DNA from: JAAELZ01 sp965237485
GTDB taxonomy: Bacteria > Pseudomonadota > Gammaproteobacteria > Arenicellales > Poriferihabitantaceae
NCBI GenBank assembly: GCA_965237485.1
Contig: CBDEFQ010000004.1
Span: 124,001-188,000, forward strand
Length of the DNA: 64,000 nt
Direction: 5' to 3'
The translations under genes and the position numbers were made by a program. The notes under the pieces are model-generated. The model saw only the letters and a program-made list of their open reading frames with translations. It had not been told where the DNA came from and searched no databases. Shown piece by piece: positions 43,371-53,525 of the stretch (positions are counted from its first letter, which is position 1; each line of letters begins with the position of its first letter).

Positions 43371-44891
43371 CTAGCTTAATTGCACACGAATGGACTGCGC
43401 TTTACCTACCCACTTTCGCGGACCACTTTTGTGTACCGAGTCGCCGAGCGAATCCACTGCAACGGTGACGGGCATATTCTCAACCTCAAATTCGTAAATG
43501 GCCTCCATACCCATCTCTTCAAAAGCCAATACTCTGGCCTTTTTGATGGCCTTGGATACCAGATAGGCAGCGCCGCCAACCGCAATTAAGTACACGGACT
43601 TATGCTGACGGATCACCTCAATCGTCGCATCGCCACGTTCTGCTTTACCTATCATGCCCATCACGCCAACTTGATCGCCGAGCATCATTTCGGTGAATTT
43701 ATCCATGCGAGTGGCAGTGGTGGGGCCGGCTGGGCCGACGGCTTCACCTTTTATAGGGTCTACCGGGCCTACGTAATAAATAAAGCGGTTTTTAAAATCG
43801 ACCGGCAGGGGTTCGCCGTTGTCTAACAGTTGCTGGATACGTTTGTGCGCCGCATCCCGTCCAGTGAGAATTGAACCTGATAGCAACAAAGATTGGCCGG
43901 GCCGCCACTTTTCGATCTCGGCTTGACTGATTTTGTTCAGATTTACTGGCGTTCCTGCCTCTTCGCTAGATTGAGATACCTCCGGCCAATTACTTAAATC
44001 TGGCGGCGTTAATATTGCCGGGCCTGAGCCATCTAAATGAAAATGGATATGCCGAGTTGCCGCGCAGTTGGGAATCATCGCCAGTGGTAATGAGGCGGCG
44101 TGGGTTGGGTAGGTATTAACTTTAATATCCAACACCGTTGTTAAACCCCCCAAGCCCTGTGCGCCGATGCCGAGTTGATTAACCGCATCCATAATTTCAA
44201 GACGTAACTCTTCTTCAGCAGTCTGCGGTCCGCGTGCTTGCAGTTCGTTGATATCAATGGGGTCGAGCAAGGCTTCTTTGGCTAATACCATCGCTTTTTC
44301 GGTAGAGCCACCGATGCCAATGCCAAGCACGCCGGGTGGGCACCAACCGGCGCCCATTTTAGGTACGGTGTCGACCACCCAATTAACAATGCTGTCACTA
44401 GGGTTGATCACCGTAAATTTACTTTTGTTTTCTGAACCGCCGCCTTTGGCAGCCACTTTTATTTCAATTTTATCTCCCGCAACCAGCTCGGTGTAAACCA
44501 CGGCAGGGGTGTTATCGCCGGTGTTTACGCGCTTACCAAATGGGGGTGAAACGATTGAATTTCGTAAAGGATTTTCAGGATTGTTATAAGCCAGTCTAAC
44601 GCCTTCGTCAATTAATTCTTGAAGGCTTAGGGTGGTATCAAAACGCACGTTCATACCCACTTTAACGAACGTCACTACAATGCCCGTGTCTTGGCAAATG
44701 GGCCGCCTACCGGCTGCCGCCATTTTGGAATTAATTAAAATTTGCGCAATCGCATCTTTCGCAGAAGGGGATTCCTCGATTTGCCATGCGCGATACATGG
44801 CGTCAACAAAATCCTGACTGTGATAACAAGAAATGTATTGTAAAGCGTCAGCGACGCTAGAGATGATGTCGTCTTTTTTTATTAAGGTCAT
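43371..44891 (-). CDS. fumA: Fumarate hydratase class I (iron-sulfur)
   Basis: 506 residues in one polypeptide, the fused class I type. N-terminal domain: PICQDTGIVVTFVKVG, SIVSPPFGKRVNTGDNTPAVVY, KGGGSENKSKF and GWCPPGVLGIGIGGSTEKAMVLAK (with cluster cysteines). C-terminal domain: RDAAHKRI and YYVGPVDPIKGEAVGPAGPTTATRMDK. It hydrates fumarate to malate in the TCA cycle and is oxygen sensitive through its [4Fe-4S] cluster. The ATG shares a base with the upstream gene's TAA. Confidence 0.95.
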   Translation of the reverse strand: MTLIKKDDIISSVADALQYISCYHSQDFVDAMYRAWQIEESPSAKDAIAQILINSKMAAAGRRPICQDTGIVVTFVKVGMNVRFDTTLSLQELIDEGVRLAYNNPENPLRNSIVSPPFGKRVNTGDNTPAVVYTELVAGDKIEIKVAAKGGGSENKSKFTVINPSDSIVNWVVDTVPKMGAGWCPPGVLGIGIGGSTEKAMVLAKEALLDPIDINELQARGPQTAEEELRLEIMDAVNQLGIGAQGLGGLTTVLDIKVNTYPTHAASLPLAMIPNCAATRHIHFHLDGSGPAILTPPDLSNWPEVSQSSEEAGTPVNLNKISQAEIEKWRPGQSLLLSGSILTGRDAAHKRIQQLLDNGEPLPVDFKNRFIYYVGPVDPIKGEAVGPAGPTTATRMDKFTEMMLGDQVGVMGMIGKAERGDATIEVIRQHKSVYLIAVGGAAYLVSKAIKKARVLAFEEMGMEAIYEFEVENMPVTVAVDSLGDSVHKSGPRKWVGKAQSIRVQLS

Positions 44892-46723
44892 TATTGAATA
44901 TGTCGGTTAAAACAGGTGAGTGTTCGGGATGCAATGTTATCTATTTCATCGGCGGGTACAGCGCCTAGAGATAATAGCGTATCGATTAACTGGTCAGGCT
45001 GGTCTTGGGCTGCCGAGTCCTTTTTCATTGCCGCAGACAGGCGTTCGATTTGGTAAGCCATGCGTTGCTTCTGAAACTCACTAGGGCTATCCAGATCATA
45101 GATGACTTCCAGCTTGAGGCACAGTGCTTGCTTGGCCTGCAGGTTATTAACCAAATCTTCGTCGCTAAAACCGCCATTGTTGCTTACATCGATGGCATCA
45201 TCGTAACGCTTTTGAAGGCTTTGATTAGGTGTCACTGCTTGCGTTTGGGTAGCCCACTTTTTAATCAGTGGTTTTTTGCTGCCGTTATTGATAATGGCCT
45301 TTTCAATTTCGCCACATAAGACAGATAACTCAAAATGTTGGTTAAGGCTGGTGGATTTGAGTGCTTTTTCTCCATCGGTGAGATTCTTCTTAAACTGTTT
45401 TCTTACTTGGTTTAAGCGATTTTGAACCGATTTTTCATGCTTTCTGGGCACATAGCCAATTTCTTTGAATTGCTCCAATAATTGCAAAAATTTAGGGCGT
45501 TGTTCTAACAAGGCTAGGGGCTCCAAAGCGGCAATTTGGCTAAGTTCTTCAATCAATACATTTTTGTCTTTATGATTTTGCTCAAATTGAACGTCTTGCT
45601 CTCTACGGGCACACTTGCGCTTATTGTAAATAACATCGCAAGCTGCTTGATACTGTTTCCAGAGTTTGTCTTCCAAGCCGCGCTTTTCAATCACCGTTAC
45701 GACCCACTGTTTCTTCAGCGTTTCTAGTTGATCCATTGCGGCCTTGCTGTCTTCTATTTCATCTAGCGCTTGTACACCTTCAATTAACTTAAGTCGCGTT
45801 TTGTAACATCGGGTTCTTTCACGACCTAGATAGGGTTCAAATTCGGCCAGCGCATCGTCCAACGCTTGGAAGATTTTTTTGCGTTGCTTATATTCGACAT
45901 TTTCAGTTTTAAAGAAATCACTGCGTTTGGTGCGCAACCATTTGTCAATTTCTTTGTATTCGGGTTTCTTCCAGTCGGTTGCGATGAACCGTTGCTTGAT
46001 TTTTTCGATTATTTCACTGCGTTTGTTGAATGCCTGCTTGCGAGCTTTTTTGCGATCGCCAAAATAGACCTTACAGGGCTTAAACGCTTCTTTACAGGCG
46101 TTATCAAACTCAAGCCATAATTGCCTTTTAGTGTGATCACCGTCTTTGTCCCAATCGCGCCATTGGTCACGCGCTTCGTCAATGGTTTTGGACAGTTCTT
46201 TGGGGTGCAGGCGTGAACCCACGAGCAATTTAACTTTTGCGATTAAGTCTTCGCGGGCTTGGCTGGTGCCCCAGTGCCGCCAAGATTTTAGCTTGCGCAT
46301 TTGCGGTTGGATGCGGTTTAAACGCTTGTCAATTTTTTTGCGGCGCTGATCAGATAAACCTGGGATGGAGCCAAGGATAGAAAGCAGCTTATGTACAGAC
46401 TCTTCCGCTGCTTTGAGCTCATTGTCCTTCAATGATTTATCCGCCTGATCAAGCATTTCCAGCACTTCCTCGAAGTCCTGTTCGCGGCGCTTAACTTGCT
46501 TGTGGGTTTTTTCACGCAATGTCGTCAGTAGGCTGTCGACGGTTTCGCTCAATTGCGTGTCTAGCTCTGCCTCTACTCCAGCAATTGCCATGCCATCAGC
46601 CGATTTGCGCAATTGTTTAGCGAGCGATTCATCTATACCTTGTTTATCACCAATAAGTGCAGTCAAAGCCTCGATAAGTGCTTTTTGGTCTTCAGGTGTT
46701 TTTACTTCCTTAACGGCATCCAT
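44891..46723 (-). CDS. DUF349-repeat protein
   Basis: 610 residues, highly charged and helical throughout, no signal peptide or membrane segment. Contains repeated DUF349-type units with the pattern (W)..FD.AC..YF..RKK....NK..EI (for example LWLEFDNACKEAFKPCKVYFGDRKKARKQAF and KLWKQYQAACDVIYNKRKCARREQ). Cytoplasmic; molecular function unknown. Translationally coupled to fumarase (TAATG). Confidence 0.85.
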   Translation of the reverse strand: MDAVKEVKTPEDQKALIEALTALIGDKQGIDESLAKQLRKSADGMAIAGVEAELDTQLSETVDSLLTTLREKTHKQVKRREQDFEEVLEMLDQADKSLKDNELKAAEESVHKLLSILGSIPGLSDQRRKKIDKRLNRIQPQMRKLKSWRHWGTSQAREDLIAKVKLLVGSRLHPKELSKTIDEARDQWRDWDKDGDHTKRQLWLEFDNACKEAFKPCKVYFGDRKKARKQAFNKRSEIIEKIKQRFIATDWKKPEYKEIDKWLRTKRSDFFKTENVEYKQRKKIFQALDDALAEFEPYLGRERTRCYKTRLKLIEGVQALDEIEDSKAAMDQLETLKKQWVVTVIEKRGLEDKLWKQYQAACDVIYNKRKCARREQDVQFEQNHKDKNVLIEELSQIAALEPLALLEQRPKFLQLLEQFKEIGYVPRKHEKSVQNRLNQVRKQFKKNLTDGEKALKSTSLNQHFELSVLCGEIEKAIINNGSKKPLIKKWATQTQAVTPNQSLQKRYDDAIDVSNNGGFSDEDLVNNLQAKQALCLKLEVIYDLDSPSEFQKQRMAYQIERLSAAMKKDSAAQDQPDQLIDTLLSLGAVPADEIDNIASRTLTCFNRHIQ

Positions 46724-46891
46724 CTGGCGACATCAAAATAGGTGTTTAAATTGGATTTAATTTTACAGTAAAACCAAATAGGTTTAGCATAGGGTTTAAG
46801 CTAAAAACCCAGAACAAAGCGGATTTGTAACTCTAATGGCGCTGTACTTGTTAAACAAGCTAATTTCCTCACCTGTTGACTCAGTTGTAGG

Positions 46892-49153
46892 ATGAATTTT
46901 CAGCTCCTTCATATGTTTGGGTTGACGCGCGTAGTGTGTGCCTTTGCTTTGTTGTTCACTGGCTTACAGGTGCACGCCGAGCCGATTGTAAAGCGTCATC
47001 AACTTAGTTGTTCAAGTGAGTTCCCCTGCCCAAAGGAGATTCAGCACCGAGTTGATTTTTAGGTGCAGGTGTTTAGTCAATGGGATCAAACCCAAGCGGT
47101 TTTACACGATGCGAACGCGCCGTGGCGTGCCTTTCAAGTTATCAACGGTGTAGACGCGTGCAGCAAAAAAGGCATTAAGAAAAAACGCACTAAACTCAAA
47201 GCTAATTTGACTGCGTTGGCCAATAATCTAAGGGCAAGTCGAGCTCCACAAGGGCGCATTCAGCAGAAACTAGCAAATCAGTTTGATAGTTTGAATAGTA
47301 AAACCGTTTTAGCGTCAGCTAATAATTTGCGTTGTCAATCCGGCGTAAAAGACCAATTTGAACCAGCACTCGCGCGCTTTCACCGCTATTCTCCAATGAC
47401 TAGCAGAGTAATTGCTGAGGCGAGAATGCCAGAAGAATTGGTGTATTTACCCTTTGTAGAGTCGTCTTATCGTCCAGACGCTTATTCAAAGGTTGGCGCA
47501 GCAGGGATGTGGCAAATTATGCCCAATACAGCACGCTCATTGGGTATGGAACTCAATGCGACTATCGATGAACGCCTCGACCCTGAGGCGGCTACACGCG
47601 CGGCAATGCGCTATTTTAAACAGTCCCAAGAAAGCCTAGGGAAGTTAGCACGAGAGCTAAAGCCAAATATTTCGAGCGCCCAAATCAATCCTTTTATGGT
47701 GACCTCGTATAACTTCGGCGTGAACGGAATGCGTCGTGCAATAAAGCAAATTGGGCCTAATTTTTATAAGGTACTCGACAACTATAAATCGGCGAGCTTT
47801 CAAGTTGCGGCAAAAAACTTTTATGCAAGTTTTTTGGCCGCGCGGCATCTGGCAATCAATGCAGCGGCCTACTTTCCAAGCATCAAGCTATTGTCACCAA
47901 TTAATTACCAAACCTTGGTGTTGAGGAATGACGTTTCAATCACGCGCATCATGCATCAATTTAATCTCAATCAAGCCGAGCTCAAACCGCTAAACCCTGC
48001 GCTGACAAAGTTTGCTTGGAATAATTGGCGTCTCGTCCCTGCTGGATACCGTTTAAGGCTACCTTTTGATAACGCTCTCTGGACGCAAGAGATAGCAAGC
48101 TTGCGCGCCTTAAAGCCAGAACCTCAGCCTGTTAATAAGGCTGTCTATCGGGTGCGCCGAGGGGATACGGCTTGTGCGATTGCGTCGGCATTTAAAGTTA
48201 AGTGTCGAGATTTAGTAAGCGCCAACAATTTAGGTCGAAAAGCGATGATTCGGATTGGTCAGCGATTAGATATTCCTGCTCGACTGCCAACGGCCATGAC
48301 TAAGGTGGCGGCATTAATTTCAAACCCATCAGGTTTGTATAAAGTTAAACGTGGTGATACTGCGTGTAAAATTGCTAAGCGTTTTAGTACTTCATGCAAG
48401 GAATTAATACGGCTTAACAAACTGGGTCGTAAGGGTAAAATATTGCTTGGGCAGAGCCTGCGAATTCCAGGCCTCGAGCAAGTCAGCTCCAAAACCCCAA
48501 AAGCGGGTGCCAAAAATTATAAAGTGCGTTCAGGCGATACTGTCTGTGAGATTGCCGAGCGTTTTGATGTTGGCTGTGCCGAGTTAAGGAAGCGTAATAA
48601 AATCAGCAAAAAAGGTTTGATCAAAGTAGGGCAAGTTTTGCGCTTACCATCTGGTGTGGGAATATTGGCCCCTAGCTCAACCCCGGCTGATCAATTGCAA
48701 TGGGCGAATAAAATCGATGACCTTGGCCAGATTGCAATCCATTCGGACAACGGGAAACATAGTATTCGTGTATTGCCTAACGAAACCATAGGCCACTACG
48801 CAGACTGGCTGGGCATTCGCGATAGCAGTGGTATTCGTCGAGCCAACGGGATGTCGAAAAAAGCCACACTGTCTCTGGGTAAAAAACTAGCGTTGCCTAA
48901 AGTGCCGCCTGAGAGTATTAGCCGCTTTGTAAGTAAGCGTAGCGAATACCATCAAGTGCTATCTGAGCAATTTAAAGATCGGTTTGATTTGCTTGGAGAA
49001 AGGACGGTTAGCGTTAAACCGGGCCAAAGTTTGTCGAGCATCGCCAGCGATAACGATGTGCCACTTTGGTTATTAATGCGGTTTAACCCTAGTTTGGGTA
49101 GCGCTCTTAAGGTGGGTCAAGCGCTGACGTTGCCAAGTATTCGCGCTAAGTAA
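46892..49153 (+). pseudogene. mltD: MltD-like LysM lytic transglycosylase with in-frame amber codon
   Basis: An ATG at 46892 (or 46913) opens a signal peptide (VVCAFALLFTGLQVHA) followed by SCSSEFPCPKEIQHRVDF and then TAG at 47060-47062, codon 57. Relatives have VDFW at this point, so TGG has become TAG. The frame then continues open for 696 codons. The SLT domain has catalytic Glu in YLPFVESSYRPDAYS and GAAGMWQIMPNTARSLG. Five LysM-type modules follow (three canonical, of the form YKVKRGDTACKIA; the last two degenerate). It cleaves murein glycan with anhydro-muropeptide formation. A GTG at 47063 could restart translation but without export. Confidence 0.85.
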
Positions 49154-49160
49154 GCAGGGT

Positions 49161-49790
49161 TTAGTCTAGGGTAGTACTACCGTAATAGTGCCAAAGGAAC
49201 AAGGCCATCCCACTTCGGTGAGGGGACCATTGTTGGGCTATCTCGCGCGTTTGCTTTTCACTGGGCCTATCTTCAAGGCAACAGATTTTGCCCGCAGCGA
49301 CTTGTAGTGCAAGGTCTGCTGCTGGAAAGACATCCGGGTGGTCCAGAGCAAACATGGCATAAATTTCTGCCGACCAACGCCCGAAGCCTTTAATTTTTAT
49401 CAGCGCGGCCACCACATCTTCAGTGGACTGTTTACTCAGCTCGCTAAGATCAATCTCTTCCTTGGCAATTTGCAATGCCAGCACTTTTGAATATTCTACC
49501 TTGCGCCATGATAGCCCACAGTCTCTCAAGACTTGATCTTGAGTGCTTAAAACTTTCTGGTAATTAACATCGCCGTTAAATATTTGCCTAACTCTAGCCC
49601 AAATGGCTGCTGCTGCTTTAGTTGATAATTGTTGAGAAACAACAATTTGCATTAAGGTAGCAAAACTGTTTGGTCGTGCACGCGGCTTTGGATAGCCACA
49701 TTGGGTGATCAAGCTGGCAATTCTTAGATCTGAAGTTGCAGCCTTATCGATTTCTTCAATGAGTTTATCTTGTGCGTTCGTGGTCGACAT
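49161..49790 (-). CDS. DNA-3-methyladenine glycosylase II (AlkA-type)
   Basis: 209 residues of the HhH-GPD superfamily: LMQIVVSQQLSTKAAAAIWARV, the helix-hairpin-helix IKIKGFGRWSAEIYAMFALD, and catalytic Asp in FPAADLALQ (DVFPAADLALQ). It removes alkylated purines by base excision. Shorter than E. coli AlkA, lacking its N-terminal domain, like many bacterial homologues. Convergent with mltD. Confidence 0.9.
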   Translation of the reverse strand: MSTTNAQDKLIEEIDKAATSDLRIASLITQCGYPKPRARPNSFATLMQIVVSQQLSTKAAAAIWARVRQIFNGDVNYQKVLSTQDQVLRDCGLSWRKVEYSKVLALQIAKEEIDLSELSKQSTEDVVAALIKIKGFGRWSAEIYAMFALDHPDVFPAADLALQVAAGKICCLEDRPSEKQTREIAQQWSPHRSGMALFLWHYYGSTTLD

Positions 49791-49862
49791 TAATTTGGAT
49801 TTTTAGGTTGAACTTTTCAAACCTGATGTTATTTTATAAGTATTAAAGATTCACACCCTACT

Positions 49863-50189
49863 ATGTTTAGAACCGCAAAATTTAATATAGGCCAAGTTGT
49901 ACGCCATCGCCATTACGATTTTAGAGGCGTGGTGTTTGATGTAGACCCCATTTTCGATAACACAGAGGAATGGTATCAATCCATTCCAGAAGATGTGCGG
50001 CCTGAAAAAGATCAGCCGTTTTATCACTTATTTGCGGAAAATGGTGACTCGCCTTATGAGGCTTATGTGTCAGAGCAAAATTTGCTAAGCGATGATTCAG
50101 ATCAACCAGTGGGGCATCCCGCTATTGATTACGCATTTAAGCGCGACCAGCAGGGTTTATATCATTTGCGGGTGCAATTAGGACATTAG
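49863..50189 (+). CDS. hspQ: Heat shock protein HspQ
   Basis: 108 residues, exact family length: KFNIGQVVRHRHYDFRGVVFDVDPIF, EEWYQSIP and PFYHLFAENGDSPYEAYVSEQNL. In E. coli HspQ is a specificity enhancer of Lon protease. Single gene. Confidence 0.93.
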   Translation: MFRTAKFNIGQVVRHRHYDFRGVVFDVDPIFDNTEEWYQSIPEDVRPEKDQPFYHLFAENGDSPYEAYVSEQNLLSDDSDQPVGHPAIDYAFKRDQQGLYHLRVQLGH

Positions 50190-50237
50190 ACCCAGTTAGT
50201 ATCGCGCTGTATATTTAGCCTTTGAGAGGCTGATGAA

Positions 50238-51050
50238 TTACTCGCAGCTATTCAGGAAAATACACTGCATTTCTTTGTCGAGCTGCTCGGAAACAACCAC
50301 AGGTTCGATTTCTATTTGTTCTTCGTTAATAGAACAGCGATTTGCTCGCCAATCACTGACATCCAGCTCCAAATCAACTTCTTTCCATTTCACGTGGCCA
50401 TTTTCTCTTAAAGAAGCAATGTTATTGCGTATTGCTGCGTCAACTTGAGTAAGCTGATCACAACGAATATTTTGAAAGATATTTTGTCGGCTCGAATAAT
50501 CGAAGCTTACCAACATAGATTTCACCGCTACAGTATCTACGGATTCGTCGAGAAAATGATAATCGTTGGGAGATATCGACGATGATACATAGTTTTGCAA
50601 AATGGTAGGGTTATCAATGGGTAAAAAATGCAATTCACCAATCAGCTCTTTAAGCTCTTCTGACCAGTCTTCGGTGTCCAACATTTCAAACAATTGTACT
50701 GGCTTGCCAGCGACATAGATCATTGCTTGAATTTGCTTGGTAATGAGCATGGTCAGTGCCTCAGCTGTGCTTTCACTTAATTTCTCGCTCGGGTTGATCT
50801 GGGCTAAGCGAAATAAGTTGTTTGCAGTTAGTCGCGTTCCGCTCCCCATAGAACCAACAGCAACACGCTTGCCGTTTAGCTGGTCAAAAGTTCTAATCGA
50901 TTTATTGGCTAGAACATGCACTTCTTCATTGTAAAAAGGAAAAATCAAGCGGATCTTGTCGGCAATGCTACTGATTTCTGGGTCCTTGGAATTCTTCATG
51001 TATCCCAAAACATCAGACTGTACAATCGCCATGCCTGCATTTCCGGACAA
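50238..51050 (-). pseudogene. TAXI-family TRAP solute receptor, N-terminally truncated
   Basis: The frame begins (TTG) within the conserved GNAGMAIVQSDVLGYM region, whereas TAXI receptors normally have a signal peptide and about 90 residues before it. Conserved parts follow: IRTFDQLNGKRVAVGSMGSGTRLTA, TKQIQAMIYVAGKPVQLFEML and the C-terminal helix region. An in-frame TAG lies four codons upstream of the TTG. Without signal peptide it cannot be exported, so it is probably a remnant of a transporter locus; TRAP membrane genes are absent. A genuinely short cytoplasmic variant is less likely. Confidence 0.65.
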
Positions 51051-51101
51051 CCCCTAACTCATGTGGCCGACCTTAAACGCGGCTATTAGTGCCCGATGTG
51101 A

Positions 51102-51704
51102 TTAGGTTAAAAAGCCTAATTCCATGACGCCTTTGTAAATCATCTCAGCCGCCACATATAGAATAATTGCCAAGCCTACAAAGCCAATCCATTTGTATTT
51201 TTGTAAAATGCTGGCAATCTCTGTTGCGGCGAATGTCATCATCACTACCGCAATTGCCAAGCCTAAAACCAACATCGCATTGTTGCCGTCAGCGATACCG
51301 GCCACCGCCAATACATTGTCCAAAGACATAGATAAGTCGGCTAGCACGATTTGCCCAATAGCCTTTAGCAGCGGCGGATTTTCTTTGACTTCCGCATCGC
51401 CATTTTCGTCTAGTGCTGAATACCCTTCTTCTGGTGTACGTAACTCTTTCCATAAGCCCCAGCAAACCCATAGTAGTAACAAGCCGCCTACGAGCAGCAA
51501 GCCTTTGATGCTGAGGAGTTGGACGGTTAACAGCGCAAATAAAATGCGCAGTACCACCGCTACGCCTACGCCGTATAAGATCACTTTGCGGCGATAATCT
51601 TTACTGAACTTAGCCGCGACTAGTCCGATTACAATAGCGTTATCTCCAGCTAAAACTAAATCGACAAAGATTATTTGAAATAAACTACTCAGTTGATCAA
51701 TCAC
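51102..51704 (-). CDS. TerC-family membrane protein (YjbE type)
   Basis: 200 residues with about six to seven helices and the family's acidic motifs LVLAGDNAIVIGLVA near the N-terminus and ADLSMSLDNVLAVAG in the middle. TerC-type proteins are linked to metal ion (Mn) export and tellurium resistance. The first gene of a minus-strand pair with the TAXI remnant 51 bp downstream. Confidence 0.85.
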   Translation of the reverse strand: MIDQLSSLFQIIFVDLVLAGDNAIVIGLVAAKFSKDYRRKVILYGVGVAVVLRILFALLTVQLLSIKGLLLVGGLLLLWVCWGLWKELRTPEEGYSALDENGDAEVKENPPLLKAIGQIVLADLSMSLDNVLAVAGIADGNNAMLVLGLAIAVVMMTFAATEIASILQKYKWIGFVGLAIILYVAAEMIYKGVMELGFLT

Positions 51705-51817
51705 AGATTTATACGACTATAGGGGGTGGGGGCACCTTTGTACTATCCGTGCGCTGGCTTAGCAAGTGGAGATTGCAGTTTTGCTATAAAGGTTTTGGAT
51801 GCCTGCATTTAGACTAG

Positions 51818-52081
51818 TACTCTTTCAAAGTGATATTGCTTAATTCAGTGAGTCTGTCCGCGTGCCTGGCAAGGCGTCGCTTGCAGGAAATGGTCGCTCC
51901 CTTTGCAAAAGCGGCAACGCAGCCCAGGGGCCCGCGGACAGGCTCACCCAAAGGGCGCCAACGCGCTGTCCCGCAGCCGCGTTGTATCGCTTATGAAGGG
52001 AATGACCATTCATTGCGTAATACGTCTTGCTGTGAAACAGCGCGTTGACGCTGAATTAGGCAATATTATCTTGAAAGGGTA
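51818..52081. mobile_element. Fold-back MITE family C
   Basis: 264 bp flanked by CTAG at 51814-51817 and 52082-52085, consistent with a 4-bp target duplication of the IS5 type. Ends TACTCTTTCAA / TTGAAAGGGTA are inverted, and imperfect arm complementarity continues about 110 bp inward (ATATTGC, TAATTCAG, GCAAG, AATGGTC, TCCCTT, AACGC), so most of the element is one long hairpin. No coding capacity. It lies in the TerC-mtaD intergenic region. Confidence 0.75.
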
Positions 52082-52171
52082 CTAGCTAATCATAGTTTAG
52101 CCAATTAGCTTAAATGATTAACATTTGTAGGCCGCACCGTTAAACTTGCGCAAATTCAAATAAGTATTGAT

Positions 52172-53488
52172 ATGCATCAAGCTGACCTAATCGTTCACGC
52201 TCGCTGGGTGGTACCCATTATTCCCAGAGAAGCTGTTTTAGAAAATCATTGTGTCGTGATCAACAAGGGCAAAATCGAAGCGATTTTGCCGCAGATACAA
52301 TGTGAGCAGCAATATCAATCTTCACAGGTGTTTAACCGACCTAATCATGTGTTAATGCCCGGTTTGATTAACGCGCATACCCACGCATCAATGACTTTAT
52401 TACGCGGTTATGCGGATGATATGCCCCTAATGCAGTGGCTAACCGAGCATATTTGGCCTGCAGAGGCTAAATGGGTGGACGAGCATTTTGTTCGTGTTGG
52501 CACTAAATTAGCTATCGCGGAAATGTTGCGCAGCGGCACCACCTGTTTTAATGAGATGTATTTCTTTCCTGATGTGGTAGCGAAAGCGGCGGATCAAAGC
52601 GGTATTCGTGCGACGGTGGGTATGATCGCCCTCGACTTTCCTACGGTTTGGGCGCAAAACAGCGATGAATATATTGAGAAGGGCTTGCTGGTGCATGATG
52701 CCGTGCATCATCTTGATCGCGTACAAACAGCCTTTGCCCCGCATGCGCCTTATACCTTGTCTGATGAGCCGCTTAAAAGAATACAAACTCTTGCCGATGA
52801 ATTGGACGTGCCAATCCATATGCATATTCAAGAAACTGCCTTTGAGGTGACAGAATCGCTTGAGAAATTTGGTATGCGCCCGATAGCGCGATTAGAAGCT
52901 TTGGGCTTGATGACACACAGGCTTTGTGCGGTTCATCTAACACAGTTAAATAAGGCAGAAATTAATTTGTTGAGCGAACGAGGCGTAAGTGCAGTGCACT
53001 GTCCCGAGTCCAATATGAAGCTTGCTAGTGGCACTTGCCCGGTAACGCAGTTATTGGAAAGCAATATCAATGTGGCTATTGGCACTGATGGCGCCTCAAG
53101 CAACAATAATTTGGATATGTTTGGTGAGATGCAATCAGCGGCCTTAATGGCCAAGTCGCAATCTGGTGATGCGGCAGCACTTTCTGCAAGATCTGCGCTG
53201 GAAGCCGCTACGCTGGGCGGGGCAAAAGCGATGGCTTTGGATCATCTGACGGGTTCTCTTGAAGTGGGTAAAGCGGCGGACATGATTACAGTTGATTTAG
53301 CCCAGCCGTCCACCTGGCCAGTATATAACCCTATTCATCAATTGGTGTATTCTGCTAGTCGTGACCAAGTATCTGATGTATGGGTTGAGGGGCAGCATTT
53401 GTTAGAACAAGGGCTTCACTTAAGCTTAGATTTATCGCAGATAATGAGCGAGTCAGCCCAGCTTGCGTCAAAAATGGTAACTTACTAA
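52172..53488 (+). CDS. mtaD: TRZ/ATZ-family amidohydrolase (MTA/SAH deaminase)
   Basis: 438 residues. Metal-binding AHTHASMTLLRGYADD, HIHMHIQET-type segment (PIHMHIQETAFEV), AVHLTQLN and GTDGASSNNNLDMFGEM with the catalytic Asp. Likely deaminates 5'-methylthioadenosine or S-adenosylhomocysteine. It precedes ubiG by about 37 bp in an mtaD-ubiG-gph cluster, common in gammaproteobacteria: the methyltransferase product SAH could be the substrate (inference). Confidence 0.88.
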   Translation: MHQADLIVHARWVVPIIPREAVLENHCVVINKGKIEAILPQIQCEQQYQSSQVFNRPNHVLMPGLINAHTHASMTLLRGYADDMPLMQWLTEHIWPAEAKWVDEHFVRVGTKLAIAEMLRSGTTCFNEMYFFPDVVAKAADQSGIRATVGMIALDFPTVWAQNSDEYIEKGLLVHDAVHHLDRVQTAFAPHAPYTLSDEPLKRIQTLADELDVPIHMHIQETAFEVTESLEKFGMRPIARLEALGLMTHRLCAVHLTQLNKAEINLLSERGVSAVHCPESNMKLASGTCPVTQLLESNINVAIGTDGASSNNNLDMFGEMQSAALMAKSQSGDAAALSARSALEAATLGGAKAMALDHLTGSLEVGKAADMITVDLAQPSTWPVYNPIHQLVYSASRDQVSDVWVEGQHLLEQGLHLSLDLSQIMSESAQLASKMVTY

Positions 53489-53525
53489 GTTATACTTCAA
53501 CCCCAATTAAGTGCTCTCAAAGAAT

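Noticed and set aside
50216..50232. Small hairpin AGCCT/AGGCT after hspQ as a terminator
   Set aside because: Only 5 bp of stem and no T-tract.
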